Program-made: the position numbers and the translations under genes
DNA from: Bacteriovoracaceae bacterium
GTDB lineage: Bacteria; Bdellovibrionota; Bacteriovoracia; Bacteriovoracales; Bacteriovoracaceae
Assembly (NCBI GenBank): GCA_029865945.1
Contig: JARXAH010000067.1
Coordinates: forward strand, 1 to 64,000
DNA: 64,000 nt
Reading direction: 5' to 3'
The notes under the pieces: generated by a model
Told to the model about the DNA's origin: nothing
The model's input: only the letters and a program-made list of their open reading frames with translations
Databases searched by the model: none
In this document: positions 16,815 to 26,001 of the stretch, one piece after another
Layout: each line of letters begins with the position of its first letter
How positions within the stretch are numbered: position 1 is the stretch's first letter

Positions 16815-18194
16815 TCAGTGAATTAATTTTCTAATTAGTGAGACCTTATCCTTATACGGCGCATACCTTAACGGAACATCCATCCATGTAGATTTATTCA
16901 AAACTGGCTTCTTTTGTGAAAATGCTTCAAAACTGAAGCGTCCATGATAATTCCCAATACCTGCCGGTCCGACTCCACCAAAAGGCATTCTCGAATTTGA
17001 GATATGCATGAGGCAATCATTAATGCAGCCTCCACCAAAGTTAAGTTGGCCTAACCATTCTGATCCCTTCTTCATGTTTTCTGTAAAGATATAAATCGCA
17101 AGTGGCGAATTCTTATTTTTTAGGATGTTCAGTAATTGATCTCCGTCATCCCAAATATAGATGGGCAATATCGGACCAAAAATTTCATCTTCCCAAATGG
17201 ATCCCTTGGCCTCAATTATTTTTCCCAGAATCTCTATCTTAGGGGCCATGTACCGATTCTCACGATCAAGTTCTCCCTCATTCCAATTTCTACCATCTTG
17301 CTGCCACAAATTAACTAGGCGATCAAAATGTTGTTGATTAATAATTCTTCCATAGTCTCTCGATAACTTAGGGTTTATTCCATAAAATTCAACCACAATT
17401 TTTTTTATTTTTTCCTTAAAAATTTCCGCCACACTGCAATGGATAGCGACATAATCAGGAGCGATACAAGTTTGTCCAACATTCAAAAATTTTCCCCAAG
17501 CAATTCGCACCGCGGCCACTTCTAAATCAGCGTCATTAAAGACAATGGCAGGTGACTTCCCACCTAATTCTAAAACAACCGGAGTCAAGTTTGTTGCTGC
17601 CGCCTGATAGACCACTTTTCCAACCTGAGTACTGCCTGTAAAAAAGATAAAATCCCACTTTAAATCTAACAATTGTTGCGCCACCTTTTTATCACCATTA
17701 ATCACCCGGTAGCGCTTGAGATCAAAATGATCATTTATTAACGTTTCAATAAGCAAACTTGTATTCACTGAGTTTTCACTTGGCTTAATGATCGCCGGCG
17801 ATCCGCTACTGATAGCGCCAAGTAGTGGGCCCATACATAATTGAATGGGATAATTCCAAGGCGAAATGATCAGACTAACTCCTAATGGCGATTGATAGAT
17901 TTTTGAACTACCTGGCAAGTTGATGAAATCCGTCCTAACGGATTTTGGTTTCATCCATGATTTCAAATTTTTTTGAATTATGGTTATCTCTTTGATTATT
18001 GGCCCAATTTCAGTTGCGAAACTTTCAAATTCGGATTTTCCCAAATCTAATTTCAGCGCCCCAGAAATCTCTTTTTCCCACTTTATCAATAAATATCTAA
18101 GTAGGCCTAGGTGTTTCAATCTCTCATCATAGTCCATGGGGGAAGTAATCCAGTTGTGTCTCATTTCGATAACTTGGGAAGAGAAGGGATTCAT
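16815..18194 (-). CDS. Aldehyde dehydrogenase, ALDH3 / fatty-aldehyde type
   Basis: This NAD(P)-dependent enzyme oxidises aldehydes to acids. The NAD-binding FFTGSTQVGK, the general-base Glu in LELGGKSPAIV and the catalytic Cys in NVGQTCIAPDY are present. At 459 residues it is short, and the tail LRYAPYKDKVSLIRKLI resembles the class 3 / coniferyl-aldehyde group, which ends with RYPPY followed by a basic helix. Long-chain or aromatic aldehydes are the likely substrates. It stands as a single minus-strand gene, divergent from ribA. Confidence 0.88.
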   Translation of the reverse strand: MNPFSSQVIEMRHNWITSPMDYDERLKHLGLLRYLLIKWEKEISGALKLDLGKSEFESFATEIGPIIKEITIIQKNLKSWMKPKSVRTDFINLPGSSKIYQSPLGVSLIISPWNYPIQLCMGPLLGAISSGSPAIIKPSENSVNTSLLIETLINDHFDLKRYRVINGDKKVAQQLLDLKWDFIFFTGSTQVGKVVYQAAATNLTPVVLELGGKSPAIVFNDADLEVAAVRIAWGKFLNVGQTCIAPDYVAIHCSVAEIFKEKIKKIVVEFYGINPKLSRDYGRIINQQHFDRLVNLWQQDGRNWNEGELDRENRYMAPKIEILGKIIEAKGSIWEDEIFGPILPIYIWDDGDQLLNILKNKNSPLAIYIFTENMKKGSEWLGQLNFGGGCINDCLMHISNSRMPFGGVGPAGIGNYHGRFSFEAFSQKKPVLNKSTWMDVPLRYAPYKDKVSLIRKLIH

Positions 18195-18365
18195 GGAGTT
18201 TTATTCCTATAATTTGTTTAGGGTGGAGTGTTTAAGATTCGTTGCGATTGTAAAAAGATTATCTTTAAAATTTATGTAGGGCCAACTTTCTCATTTTTTG
18301 CTATAGATGATTTAGAATACAAAATTGACTCAAAAACCAACAAAAAAAATAAAATGATGTAGTTT

Positions 18366-18983
18366 ATGAATATTCCTGGGGCCCAAATAAGAAACAGAGT
18401 CTCTATCGACGTAAAATACGGTAAATCCGATTTTATCTCATTTACCAACTTAGAAGATAGTAAAGAACATATCGCCATCGTTTTTCCAGACACACTGAAT
18501 AAGGTAATTGCTAGAAAAGATACACCACTTGTTCGCGTTCATTCAGAATGTTTAACCGGTGACGTTTTTGGTTCAGCACGTTGTGATTGTGGTGATCAGC
18601 TTGATGATGCCTTGAAGCAGATTTCTCAAGAAGGTGGGATTCTCATTTATTTAAGGCAAGAAGGCCGTGGTATAGGCTTGTATAATAAATTGGATGCTTA
18701 CTCACTTCAAGACCAAGGACATGATACCTTTCAAGCAAATGTTCTCTTAGGTCATGGAGTAGATCAACGAAGTTATGTTGCTGCGGCACAAATATTAAAT
18801 GCACTCCATGTTGATAAGATAAAGCTTCTTACCAATAATCCAGATAAAGTAGATCAGCTCACAAAGTTGGGAATAACTATTGAAGAGGTGAGGCCAACCA
18901 AAGTTTTTTTAACTCCTCAAAATCATAATTATCTTTTAGCAAAAGAAAAAACGGCGAGACATACTTTAAATATAAATATTTAA
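18366..18983 (+). CDS. ribA: GTP cyclohydrolase II (riboflavin synthesis)
   Basis: RibA opens the imidazole ring of GTP, the first step to riboflavin. The zinc ligands follow the family pattern in [18 protein letters not shown] (C-x10-C-x-C). The GTP-binding [17 protein letters not shown] and the late [10 protein letters not shown] are intact. At 205 residues it is the stand-alone enzyme without a fused RibB domain, and no other rib gene is in the window. No strong ribosome site precedes the ATG. A TTGACT lies 17 bases before an AATAAA upstream, giving a possible very short leader. Its 3' end overlaps the end of the convergent second queC by 18 bases. Confidence 0.94.
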   Translation: MNIPGAQIRNRVSIDVKYGKSDFISFTNLEDSKEHIAIVFPDTLNKVIARKDTPLVRVHSECLTGDVFGSARCDCGDQLDDALKQISQEGGILIYLRQEGRGIGLYNKLDAYSLQDQGHDTFQANVLLGHGVDQRSYVAAAQILNALHVDKIKLLTNNPDKVDQLTKLGITIEEVRPTKVFLTPQNHNYLLAKEKTARHTLNINI

Positions 18984-19673
18984 ATACTCTTTTATCCCTG
19001 CATTTCGAAGTTTACAAGCAGGGCACTTCCCACAACCTTTCTTCATGATTCCTTCGTAACAACTAACCGTATGATCAAGTAGGTAGGGAAGTACTCCCAA
19101 TTTATCTGCGACGCCCATCGTTTCTTTTTTCGTCATATTGATCAATGGCGTGTAAATGTTGAAACGCAAATTTCCGATATCAATACGGATAATATTTTCA
19201 ATCAATTTGATATACACAAGCGAGCAATCGCGGTAACCAGAATTAGCTCCTTCTAATCCCATGACTCCCATCCAAAGCGAGGTAGCTCCAACCTCATTGG
19301 CCACCATCGAACCTACCATAGCAAACAATCCGTTTCTTCCCATGACCATGGTATTGGGAGCAGACCCATGCATTCCAGACTTTATCTTCATCTTTTTATT
19401 TGTCAGTGCATTCACCCCAACTTTACCTAAGAAATCCAATTTCATAATTTTATGATCGACTCCTAAATATTTTGCAATTTTTTTGGATTGCTTCACTTCA
19501 ATTTGATGACGTTGGCCGTACATGTAAGTGAGTGCTAGCACCTTGGATGCACCAAATTTCTTCTTGGCCAGCGCTAAGCAAATGGAAGAATCCATTCCCC
19601 CTGAAAATATCACAATGGTGGAGTATTTTTTCTTTAAAATTTTTATGATTGACTCCAAAATTTTACGTTCCAT
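18966..19673 (-). CDS. QueC-family 7-cyano-7-deazaguanine synthase (copy 2)
   Basis: This is a second QueC-like PP-loop ATPase with [13 protein letters not shown], the GRN motif ([11 protein letters not shown]) and a complete C-terminal zinc cluster ([20 protein letters not shown]). The substrate-pocket motif has drifted to [10 protein letters not shown] where canonical QueC, including copy 1 here, has YPDCR. The zinc region looks closer to the enterobacterial form than to copy 1, so the two probably have separate origins rather than being a recent duplication. Its start overlaps the end of maf by 31 bases and it ends a minus-strand lipA-lipB-maf series. It may act on queuosine or on another deazaguanine product. 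Confidence 0.85.
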   Translation of the reverse strand: MERKILESIIKILKKKYSTIVIFSGGMDSSICLALAKKKFGASKVLALTYMYGQRHQIEVKQSKKIAKYLGVDHKIMKLDFLGKVGVNALTNKKMKIKSGMHGSAPNTMVMGRNGLFAMVGSMVANEVGATSLWMGVMGLEGANSGYRDCSLVYIKLIENIIRIDIGNLRFNIYTPLINMTKKETMGVADKLGVLPYLLDHTVSCYEGIMKKGCGKCPACKLRNAGIKEYLNIYI

Positions 19674-20266
19674 TTTTGAAGCACTGATCTCACAAATAAG
19701 AGCGGAACACCCTGAATAGCAGAGAAATCATTACTCTCAATTTTTGAAAATAAACTCATCCCACCAACTTCTATTTTGTAGGCACCTGCGCAATCGAGAG
19801 GATTAGCAAAATTAATATAATTGTTTATATCTTCAAGATGGAGAGGAACCATCGTAAGGGCCGTAATATTTTGATGTTCTAGCACTTCTCCTTCAAAAAA
19901 AAGTGAAATCGTGGTTATCAGTTCGTGGGAATTTCCTTGAAGTTGACTTAAGCAATCAATGGCCTTCTCTCTCGTTAAAGGTTTATCCCAAATTTTGCCC
20001 AATCCATAACAAACCTGATCACCACTAATAACAATATTGTTTCGATCTTTTTCTGCGACCGACTTCCCTTTTAAGTAAGAAAGCGTTTGTGACAGCTTAT
20101 AGGGATTTAGCTTTTTACTTTTTTCTTCTAATTTATATTCCTCCTCATTAAAGTGAGGGCCCTTCGCTACCAATCTAATTCCTAATCCCTCTTCAATGAG
20201 TTTTTTTCGGTATGTGGAGGTGCTGGCCAAAATGATCTTTGGTGGTTGAAGTAAATTAATATTCAT
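19643..20266 (-). CDS. maf: Maf-like nucleoside-triphosphate pyrophosphatase
   Basis: Maf proteins hydrolyse non-canonical or methylated nucleotides (dTTP/UTP or m7GTP classes) and in some bacteria affect septation. The N-terminal signature KIILASTSTYRKKLIEEG and the central SGDQVCYGLGKIWDKP are typical, as is CAGAYKIEVGG near residue 160. Length (207 residues) fits. The start overlaps the lipB stop by four bases (ATGA), so translation is coupled. Which substrate class it belongs to cannot be decided from the motifs alone. Confidence 0.9.
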   Translation of the reverse strand: MNINLLQPPKIILASTSTYRKKLIEEGLGIRLVAKGPHFNEEEYKLEEKSKKLNPYKLSQTLSYLKGKSVAEKDRNNIVISGDQVCYGLGKIWDKPLTREKAIDCLSQLQGNSHELITTISLFFEGEVLEHQNITALTMVPLHLEDINNYINFANPLDCAGAYKIEVGGMSLFSKIESNDFSAIQGVPLLFVRSVLQKWNVKFWSQS

Positions 20267-20991
20267 AGATGTTCTAGCTTACTTAAGACTTGTGTAAAGT
20301 GGATCACTAGTTTTTGCGCAATCGTATCACGTTTATTTTCATTCCCCTCTCCAAACAAGGGTGCGTAAGTATCACCTGGTAGGCCACAAGGATAATTTTG
20401 ATTTAGCATATCTTTCACTTTTTGATCAAATGCAAGATTAAGCGCCAATCCATGACATGTGACAAAATGATCGAGGGCCATTCCAATGGAAGCGATCTTT
20501 CTTTTGCTCGCACCCTGACTTAACCAAAGCCCAAGCGGTTCTTTTTTTACTTCAAGCAAATTGCCATCAAACACATAATCTTGCAGGTGATCTTGCACTG
20601 AGATTTTACAGGACTCGAGTAACAAAAACATAATTTTTGGTAAACTTATTTTTACAAAATTTAAATTTACTAAAGGATAGATAATAATTTGGTTGGGGTG
20701 GTGAAAGGTCATTCCTCCGGCCCTGGAACTTTTATAAAAAGGCCAATCGGGAAACTGCTGCTGTGTTTTTAATTCATCAAACTCGGTCAAGTTTTCTAAT
20801 ATTTCACCATCTTTTTTTTGCAACCCTCTTCCCATAGTAAAGCAGTGGGGATGGGATCCCACGAGTAAATATTTTTGCTTCGGATCAATCCTAAGCTTTT
20901 CAATGATTTTCTGTTGTAGGGATTCAACTTCAAGGTAGGGAGTGTTCCAAAAATATTCAAGGGACCAATCGGCGGAAAGTTGGTGCTTCAT
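20263..20991 (-). CDS. lipB: Octanoyl-ACP:protein octanoyltransferase
   Basis: LipB moves octanoate from acyl carrier protein to the lipoyl domains of 2-oxoacid dehydrogenases and GcvH. Family blocks are visible: SRAGGMTFHHPNQIIIYPLV (usually RGGxxTxHxPGQ), the catalytic Lys in KIASIGMALDHFVTCHGLAL and the catalytic Cys in NYPCGLPG. Length (242 residues) is normal. It overlaps lipA by one base upstream and maf by four bases downstream. Confidence 0.92.
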   Translation of the reverse strand: MKHQLSADWSLEYFWNTPYLEVESLQQKIIEKLRIDPKQKYLLVGSHPHCFTMGRGLQKKDGEILENLTEFDELKTQQQFPDWPFYKSSRAGGMTFHHPNQIIIYPLVNLNFVKISLPKIMFLLLESCKISVQDHLQDYVFDGNLLEVKKEPLGLWLSQGASKRKIASIGMALDHFVTCHGLALNLAFDQKVKDMLNQNYPCGLPGDTYAPLFGEGNENKRDTIAQKLVIHFTQVLSKLEHL

Positions 20992-21920
20992 TATTGAAGC
21001 GCTTCCACGAAATCTAAAAAATCTGCTGCCTTGTAGGAACTTCTTACCAGAGGCCCTGATGCCACAAATTTAAATCCCATTCTCATCGCCATTCTCTTGG
21101 CCTCTTCAAATTCTTCTGGCGTATAAAACTTCTTCACGTCTAAATGGTGCGACGTTGGCCTCAAGTATTGACCAAAAGTAACAATATCCACGCTTGCATC
21201 CCTCAAATCTTCCAGAGTCGCTTGCACTTCATCCCAACTTTCACCATGGCCAAGTTGAATAGAAGTTTTTGTGGAAATATGGGGATAATGGGTTTTATAA
21301 AATTTCAAACAATTTAAGGTTTTTTCGTATCCGGCCCTTCGATCTCTTACAACGTGAGTGAGCCGCTTAACAGTCTCAATATTTTGCGCAATCACAAAGG
21401 GCGCTGCTTCGGCGACCAAACGCATTCGCTCCTCACTTCCGTCAAAATCAGGAATAAGAACTTCTATTTTTGTGTTGGGGTGATCTAATTTTGCCCGCGC
21501 AATCACATCGGCAAAATGCTTTGCACCGTGATCAGGTAGGTCATCTCGGTCTACACTGGTGATGACGACGTACCTAAGTGTCATCATGCCAATTAATAAA
21601 GAAGTATCAGCAATTTCAGATTCATTTATGAAACCTTTAGGGTTTCCTGTTTTGACGTGACAAAACTTACACGCTCTCGTGCACGTGTCACCCAAGATCA
21701 TAATCGTCGCAGTTCCACCGGACCAACATTCGCTTAAATTTGGGCATTTTGCTTCTTCGCAGACCGTAAACAAACCCTTCTCTCGAAGTTTAGTTTTTAA
21801 GTGAAGATAGTTATCGCCCTTGGGGATACTGGCCTTGAGCCACAGGGGTTTGCGCTTCGATTCTGAAACGTCACGGCGTCCTAAAACGCCATCACTACTT
21901 TTTAGGATTATGTCTTTCAT
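20991..21920 (-). CDS. lipA: Lipoyl synthase (radical SAM)
   Basis: LipA inserts two sulfurs into protein-bound octanoyl groups. The auxiliary cluster motif CEEAKCPNLSEC and the radical SAM motif CTRACKFCHV are both intact, followed by VDRDDLPDHGA. I start at the ATG at 21918-21920 (309 residues). A TTG four codons upstream is open, but the ATG is the conventional choice. Its first codons lie inside the tail of a 40-residue ORF (21895-22017). With lipB immediately downstream the two genes make a lipoylation unit. Confidence 0.94.
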   Translation of the reverse strand: MKDIILKSSDGVLGRRDVSESKRKPLWLKASIPKGDNYLHLKTKLREKGLFTVCEEAKCPNLSECWSGGTATIMILGDTCTRACKFCHVKTGNPKGFINESEIADTSLLIGMMTLRYVVITSVDRDDLPDHGAKHFADVIARAKLDHPNTKIEVLIPDFDGSEERMRLVAEAAPFVIAQNIETVKRLTHVVRDRRAGYEKTLNCLKFYKTHYPHISTKTSIQLGHGESWDEVQATLEDLRDASVDIVTFGQYLRPTSHHLDVKKFYTPEEFEEAKRMAMRMGFKFVASGPLVRSSYKAADFLDFVEALQ

Positions 21921-22017
21921 CTTTTTTTCCAAGCCATATTAAGAGGGGGAATAGCAAAAAACCCGAAATTAAGGCCAAGGGTATTAAATAGGCCAGCCAT
22001 GAAGGTGTATTTTGCAT
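21895..22017 (-). CDS. Small single-pass membrane protein (40 residues)
   Basis: An ATG at 22015-22017 is preceded, after a short spacer, by GAGAGG, a good ribosome site. It opens a 40-codon frame: a short polar start (MQNTPSW), one strong hydrophobic helix (LAYLIPLALISGFLLFPLLI) and a basic polar tail (WLGKKDERHNPKK). The last 26 bases overlap the lipA start in another frame, so it would be translated just before lipA. I recognise no family. The helix and ribosome site make it better than chance, but a start-proximal leader ORF without function is possible. Confidence 0.45.
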   Translation of the reverse strand: MQNTPSWLAYLIPLALISGFLLFPLLIWLGKKDERHNPKK

Positions 22018-22059
22018 AATTTTTCCTCTCAATTTATTTTAAAGTAATTAGAAAATGTA

Positions 22060-22938
22060 TTAGCTAATTATGCCCTTATTTCGATTTCTTGTCATGACCC
22101 TCTCCCAAGTAAATACCAATAATCCACACCAGATGAGAAAAAAAGATAGGAAATGGAAAGTTTCTAAGTGCTCTCTAAAAATGATAACCGCCACAAGGAA
22201 CTGCAGCGAAGGTGCAATGTATTGATATAACGCTAAATGACTGAAGGGGATCTTTTGTGCACTTGCATTATAGAGGGCCAGAGGAACAAAAGTAATAAAA
22301 CCAGAAAGAGACATTACCCCCCATTGAAAGGCGCTTAACGGATGGGACGGAAGTTCATCAAAAATAAAATAGAGGGCAAAAGGTAATATTAACATCACTT
22401 CCATATTTAAGCTGGATTCTGGTGAAATTTTAACGCCCTTTTTAATAAGTGCGTAAATGGAAAATGACAAGGCCAGAAACAAACTAATCCAAGGAAGTGA
22501 CCCTAAATTCCCTACCATATTGATAATGGCCAAAAAGATAAATAGAGTCGCCACTTTTAAGGGTGTGCTTAATTTTTCTTTAAAAAATATGACCGATAAA
22601 AGAACGTTGAAGATTGGACTTAAAAAATAGCCAAGGCTTGCTTGCCACACCATCCCTCTTTGAAATGAAATGAGAAAGACTAACCAATTACTAATGATTA
22701 AAACGGAAGTGAAGCAGAGTTTCAAAAATAATTTTTTATCTTTTAATACCCTGAGAAAGTCACGACCTTGTTTTTTAGGATGAAAAATCACATTGAGGGT
22801 AATGACCGTAAATACAATTCTAAGCGAAGTATTTAAGTAAGCAGGGATATCATGTAGTAGATGCCAATAAAGAGGCACGAGCCCCCAGACTATAAAAGAA
22901 GTAATGGCCTGAGCATGGCCGTTCTGTAAATAATTCAC
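22060..22938 (-). CDS. rarD: RarD-type EamA/DMT transporter
   Basis: The 292-residue protein begins MNYLQNGHAQAITSFIVWGL and continues with about ten short hydrophobic helices, the two-EamA-repeat layout of RarD. YFLSPIFNVLLSVIFFKEKL matches the conserved end of the first repeat and LALYQYIAPSLQFLVAVII that of the second. RarD proteins are inner-membrane drug/metabolite exporters, often named chloramphenicol-sensitive protein; the physiological substrate is unknown. It stands 86 bases away from the exporter-like locus that follows and is not obviously part of it. Confidence 0.9.
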   Translation of the reverse strand: MNYLQNGHAQAITSFIVWGLVPLYWHLLHDIPAYLNTSLRIVFTVITLNVIFHPKKQGRDFLRVLKDKKLFLKLCFTSVLIISNWLVFLISFQRGMVWQASLGYFLSPIFNVLLSVIFFKEKLSTPLKVATLFIFLAIINMVGNLGSLPWISLFLALSFSIYALIKKGVKISPESSLNMEVMLILPFALYFIFDELPSHPLSAFQWGVMSLSGFITFVPLALYNASAQKIPFSHLALYQYIAPSLQFLVAVIIFREHLETFHFLSFFLIWCGLLVFTWERVMTRNRNKGIIS

Positions 22939-23024
22939 TTTTATTTTGTTATTAATGGAAGCCTACATGGGTTATGAAATTGGTATTGAATCATTATACC
23001 AATTTTTGAGATTTGATAAAGCGA

Positions 23025-24182
23025 TTAAATTTTTTTGCGGTAGAATTTTTCGTCTAGGAAATGATTCCAGGGAAGTTGATGTTGGAATTGATAAAAAATA
23101 TAGACTAGTGGTGCAAGAGGGCCCAATAAGATGATAAAGAAAGAAGCATCATTAAATGTTTCGATAAGATTGCTCAAGGGAATTTTTTGAAAGTAGATTT
23201 CAAAAATGAATTTATTCAAAACAAAGGTTAAGATAACGCTTAACAACGTAATTTTAAGAAATTTAAAATAAATATTTTTAAGAGTCTGATTTTTATTTCC
23301 AAATTTTAGAAGAAGCTTCATCAAAAATTTTGGATTTCTGGAGCAAAAGGATTTAAACAAAAAATAAGTAAGGATTAGCGAAAAAATGCTGCCCACACGT
23401 AATAAGTATTCGAGTACCAAAAGTTTGGAGTTCTTTTCAGAGTACAATTCAGAATTATCATTCATATTTACTGTCTCATAAGATACGGTAGCGGGAATAG
23501 TTCCATCGTAGCTCTGAGTTAAGTTGATTGCATTTTTTAATTCTGAAAAAGACGCCAATGATTTATTTTTCGTCATGAAGCTTTTAATTTTGGTATTGGC
23601 TTCCTCTCCGATTAATGAGTAGTTGGATATAGGCATAAAAATGGACTCATTTTCACTAAATTCATCTTCATTGAATTTCCACATGCCTTTAACCGAAAAA
23701 ATTTTTCCGTTAATGGAGAAGGGATAAAAGTCATTTTCGGAATGGAATAGTTTATTGGCAAAACCGGGAGTAATAATAACACGAGATTGGCCTTCAAGAA
23801 TTTCTTGGGAAGTAAAATTTTCTCCAAAGACAAATCCACCTTTAATGTAATCAAAAAATTTATCATCGATGAAATTCACTAAAGTCGTATACTTTATTTT
23901 CTTACCATGAATGAAAAAAGACAATTCCACATCTGCTTGGATAAAAGCTGAGATATCGGGAAATAAATCATGGATCAATCGGTAATTTTTAAAGGTGATG
24001 CCGCTTGGGTTTAATGTGTTATTTTTAGTCTTAAGTCGGTAAACACTCACTTCAGGATTAACAACTAAAGTAAAATTAGATACCAGGTGGTTTTGAGCAA
24101 TTTGATTTATTTTTGAAGAGAAAAAAGCGGATGCAACCACGCATTGTATAACGAAATAAAGATAGTAAAAACTATTCTTCAT
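23025..24182 (-). CDS. FtsX/MacB-like ABC permease without its own ATPase
   Basis: The topology is that of a MacB/FtsX-type permease: one N-terminal helix (FYYLYFVIQCVVASAFF), about 200 residues of periplasmic domain and C-terminal helices (IFSLILTYFLFKSF; LLSVILTFVLNKFIFEIYF; FIILLGPLAPLVYIFYQF). The periplasmic part shows MacB-PCD features such as GGFVFGENFTSQEILEGQSR, VIITPGFANKLF and FPFSINGKIFSVKGM-like spacing. In MacB an ATPase domain precedes this on the same chain or beside it. Here the adjacent upstream gene is a protein with that fold's outline but no Walker motifs. The sequence is diverged, so the assignment rests on topology and a few local matches. Its start overlaps the previous gene by 11 bases. 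Confidence 0.6.
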   Translation of the reverse strand: MKNSFYYLYFVIQCVVASAFFSSKINQIAQNHLVSNFTLVVNPEVSVYRLKTKNNTLNPSGITFKNYRLIHDLFPDISAFIQADVELSFFIHGKKIKYTTLVNFIDDKFFDYIKGGFVFGENFTSQEILEGQSRVIITPGFANKLFHSENDFYPFSINGKIFSVKGMWKFNEDEFSENESIFMPISNYSLIGEEANTKIKSFMTKNKSLASFSELKNAINLTQSYDGTIPATVSYETVNMNDNSELYSEKNSKLLVLEYLLRVGSIFSLILTYFLFKSFCSRNPKFLMKLLLKFGNKNQTLKNIYFKFLKITLLSVILTFVLNKFIFEIYFQKIPLSNLIETFNDASFFIILLGPLAPLVYIFYQFQHQLPWNHFLDEKFYRKKI

Positions 24183-24720
24183 GAACTGCTTTCTCTTTTA
24201 TTGTTTTTTCTTTCTTTTTTGGTTTTGCCCTATCTTTGTCTTGAAAAAAACTATGTCTAATAAAAATTTTGCTAATTTTGCTCGATTCTGGAATGGAAAT
24301 AATATCTTCGTTTTCACTGTAAATAACAAAAGACGATCGATTCCATTGAGCTGTTTTAGAACAAGTTTCGAAGAATTTGCTCAAATCACTTTGACTATAT
24401 TTTAAGTTTCCTAAAAATAGCAAAATTAATTGTGACTTTTTTGATTGTTGGTCGCAATATCTTTGAAAATCATAAACGTGGTTATTTTGATGATGAGAAG
24501 AAGGTATCCAAACGAGGGGGCGGATGATTCTTTTTTCTTGGTAATACTCAATTTTATCATAATTAATATTTTTCCATGGAAGAGCTAATTGAAAAGCATC
24601 AGTAATTAATAATTCCTGCAAAACTAGAGAGCAGCGACAAAAATAAATTCTTGCCCCCATGATCATTGTATTATTTTCTTGATGTTCAGATTTGAGCGCA
24701 GAAATTTTTAAACTAAACAT
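24172..24720 (-). CDS. Possible degenerate ABC-ATPase-like protein lacking Walker motifs
   Basis: I do not recognise a family by motif. The beginning, FSLKISALKSEHQENNTMIM, followed by GARIYFCRCSLVLQELL, follows the start of a LolD/MacB ATPase (beta strand, turn, IMG, helix), but the GxxGxGKS/T loop is absent. Later, QLILLFLGNLKYSQSDLSKF sits where Walker B and the D-loop would be, without Asp-Glu. SSFVIYSENEDIISIP sits where the switch-His strand is expected, without the His. The last 25 residues are very Lys/Glu-rich. It lies between an HlyD-like adaptor and an FtsX-like permease, exactly where MacB's ATPase belongs. A pseudo-ATPase is the inference; an unrelated protein remains possible. 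Confidence 0.4.
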   Translation of the reverse strand: MFSLKISALKSEHQENNTMIMGARIYFCRCSLVLQELLITDAFQLALPWKNINYDKIEYYQEKRIIRPLVWIPSSHHQNNHVYDFQRYCDQQSKKSQLILLFLGNLKYSQSDLSKFFETCSKTAQWNRSSFVIYSENEDIISIPESSKISKIFIRHSFFQDKDRAKPKKKEKTIKEKAVHEE

Positions 24721-24735
24721 AGTTATCTTTTGCTA

Positions 24736-26001
24736 TTAGTTTTTTTGACTATAGTGGACTATGGCCATGACATTTTTAAGTTCCTGGTTATTGACCCCAA
24801 TCCAATTTTTTGTGGTGGATGCAATTTCCACCTTAACTCTCACAATTTTTTTTTCAGTCGTGAGAATATAAAATATTCCCGTGGGAATTTCTTTAATTCT
24901 TGCGTCGTTCGCCAATTCTCGAGAAATAGAGCTTTCTTTTGTTTGCACATCTTTTTTATTAGATTCTGTATCTGAAATGAGAGACGGCGTTTTTTTCTTT
25001 GTTAGATCAAGGGTCTTACTAATTTGTTTTTCATTGAAATTAAGTTCAAATGCATTTTTAGGAATCCAAAATAAATTGTCTTGTTTCTTTTTGTAAATTT
25101 CAGCTTCTAATCTTATTTCAGCGGGAATCTCCATCCCAGATGGAATTTCTAAATCGATGATCGCTGCATAGTAGCGTGATTTTAGTTCGACCGTGGCCTT
25201 TTGATTAATGCTTCTCACTTTTCCCTTAAATTTTTGTCCGGTAAGATTGGATATTTCGACTAAGGCCTGGTTACCTTGCTCGATTTGATTGACTAAATAG
25301 TCAAAGAGCTCAACTTCTGCCACATATTTTTTCCCATTGAGGGGGGCGACCGAAAGAATCGGGAGGTCTTTAAATCCTAGAACCACATTTCCTGGCTTAT
25401 GAAAAACCGCTGTCACGATGCCATCTTCTTGAGCAAAAATTTTATACTCTCGTGTCTGGGAATTTAACTTATCAATTTCTTTTTGCAAGTTGAGCGTTGT
25501 TTGAATCGCATCAATAATTATCAACTTATTCTTTAAGTATTCATCATAGGAAATCATTTTATGTTTCAGATCTTTATTTAAACTTGCCAACCTTGACTCC
25601 AACAGAGGAAGGTCATTAAGTTTGTTTTTTAGCTTTTCATATTGATTGATAATGTCTTCTGTTTCCGGGGCGTTTTGCAATTTTGCTAAAAGATCTCCCT
25701 GTTTAACTTTGTCTCCAGGACGAAAATAGATTTGTTCAATAACGCCTCCATTGCCGGCAAAGAAATAATCGATCTCATTTTCTACAAGAATTTTACCAGT
25801 TAAGTTGATAGGAAAATTTTGCACATTTTCACTGATTACCTGTGTAATATAATCAAAATTATTCGTTGAATTTCCCTTTTTAATCCATGTCTGCAAAGTG
25901 ATACCAATGAAAATAATGAGACCAATGGCGAAAATAAATTTCCCGCTTTGATTGGAATTATGAACTAAAAATTTAATGACATTTTTATTTTTTGTTATCA
26001 T
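24736..26001 (-). CDS. HlyD/MacA-family periplasmic adaptor
   Basis: The protein has an N-terminal membrane anchor (FIFAIGLIIFIGITLQTWI) and a split biotinyl-lipoyl domain (GVIEQIYFRPGDKVKQGDLL; later FAQEDGIVTAVFHKPGNVV). Between them is a coiled-coil hairpin of about 80 residues (KLKNKLNDLPLLESRLASL and onward), then beta-barrel-like C-terminal parts. This is the layout of membrane-fusion adaptors that link an inner-membrane transporter to an outer-membrane channel. I start at the ATG at 26001, which overlaps the upstream stop as TAATG; a TTG nine bases upstream is less likely. At 421 residues its length is normal for MacA/HlyD relatives. Confidence 0.85.
   Translation of the reverse strand: MITKNKNVIKFLVHNSNQSGKFIFAIGLIIFIGITLQTWIKKGNSTNNFDYITQVISENVQNFPINLTGKILVENEIDYFFAGNGGVIEQIYFRPGDKVKQGDLLAKLQNAPETEDIINQYEKLKNKLNDLPLLESRLASLNKDLKHKMISYDEYLKNKLIIIDAIQTTLNLQKEIDKLNSQTREYKIFAQEDGIVTAVFHKPGNVVLGFKDLPILSVAPLNGKKYVAEVELFDYLVNQIEQGNQALVEISNLTGQKFKGKVRSINQKATVELKSRYYAAIIDLEIPSGMEIPAEIRLEAEIYKKKQDNLFWIPKNAFELNFNEKQISKTLDLTKKKTPSLISDTESNKKDVQTKESSISRELANDARIKEIPTGIFYILTTEKKIVRVKVEIASTTKNWIGVNNQELKNVMAIVHYSQKN

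Noticed and set aside
22946-23134. A 62-codon plus-strand frame upstream of rarD
   Set aside because: Half of it is antisense to the permease gene and the rest shows no ribosome site or recognisable domain.
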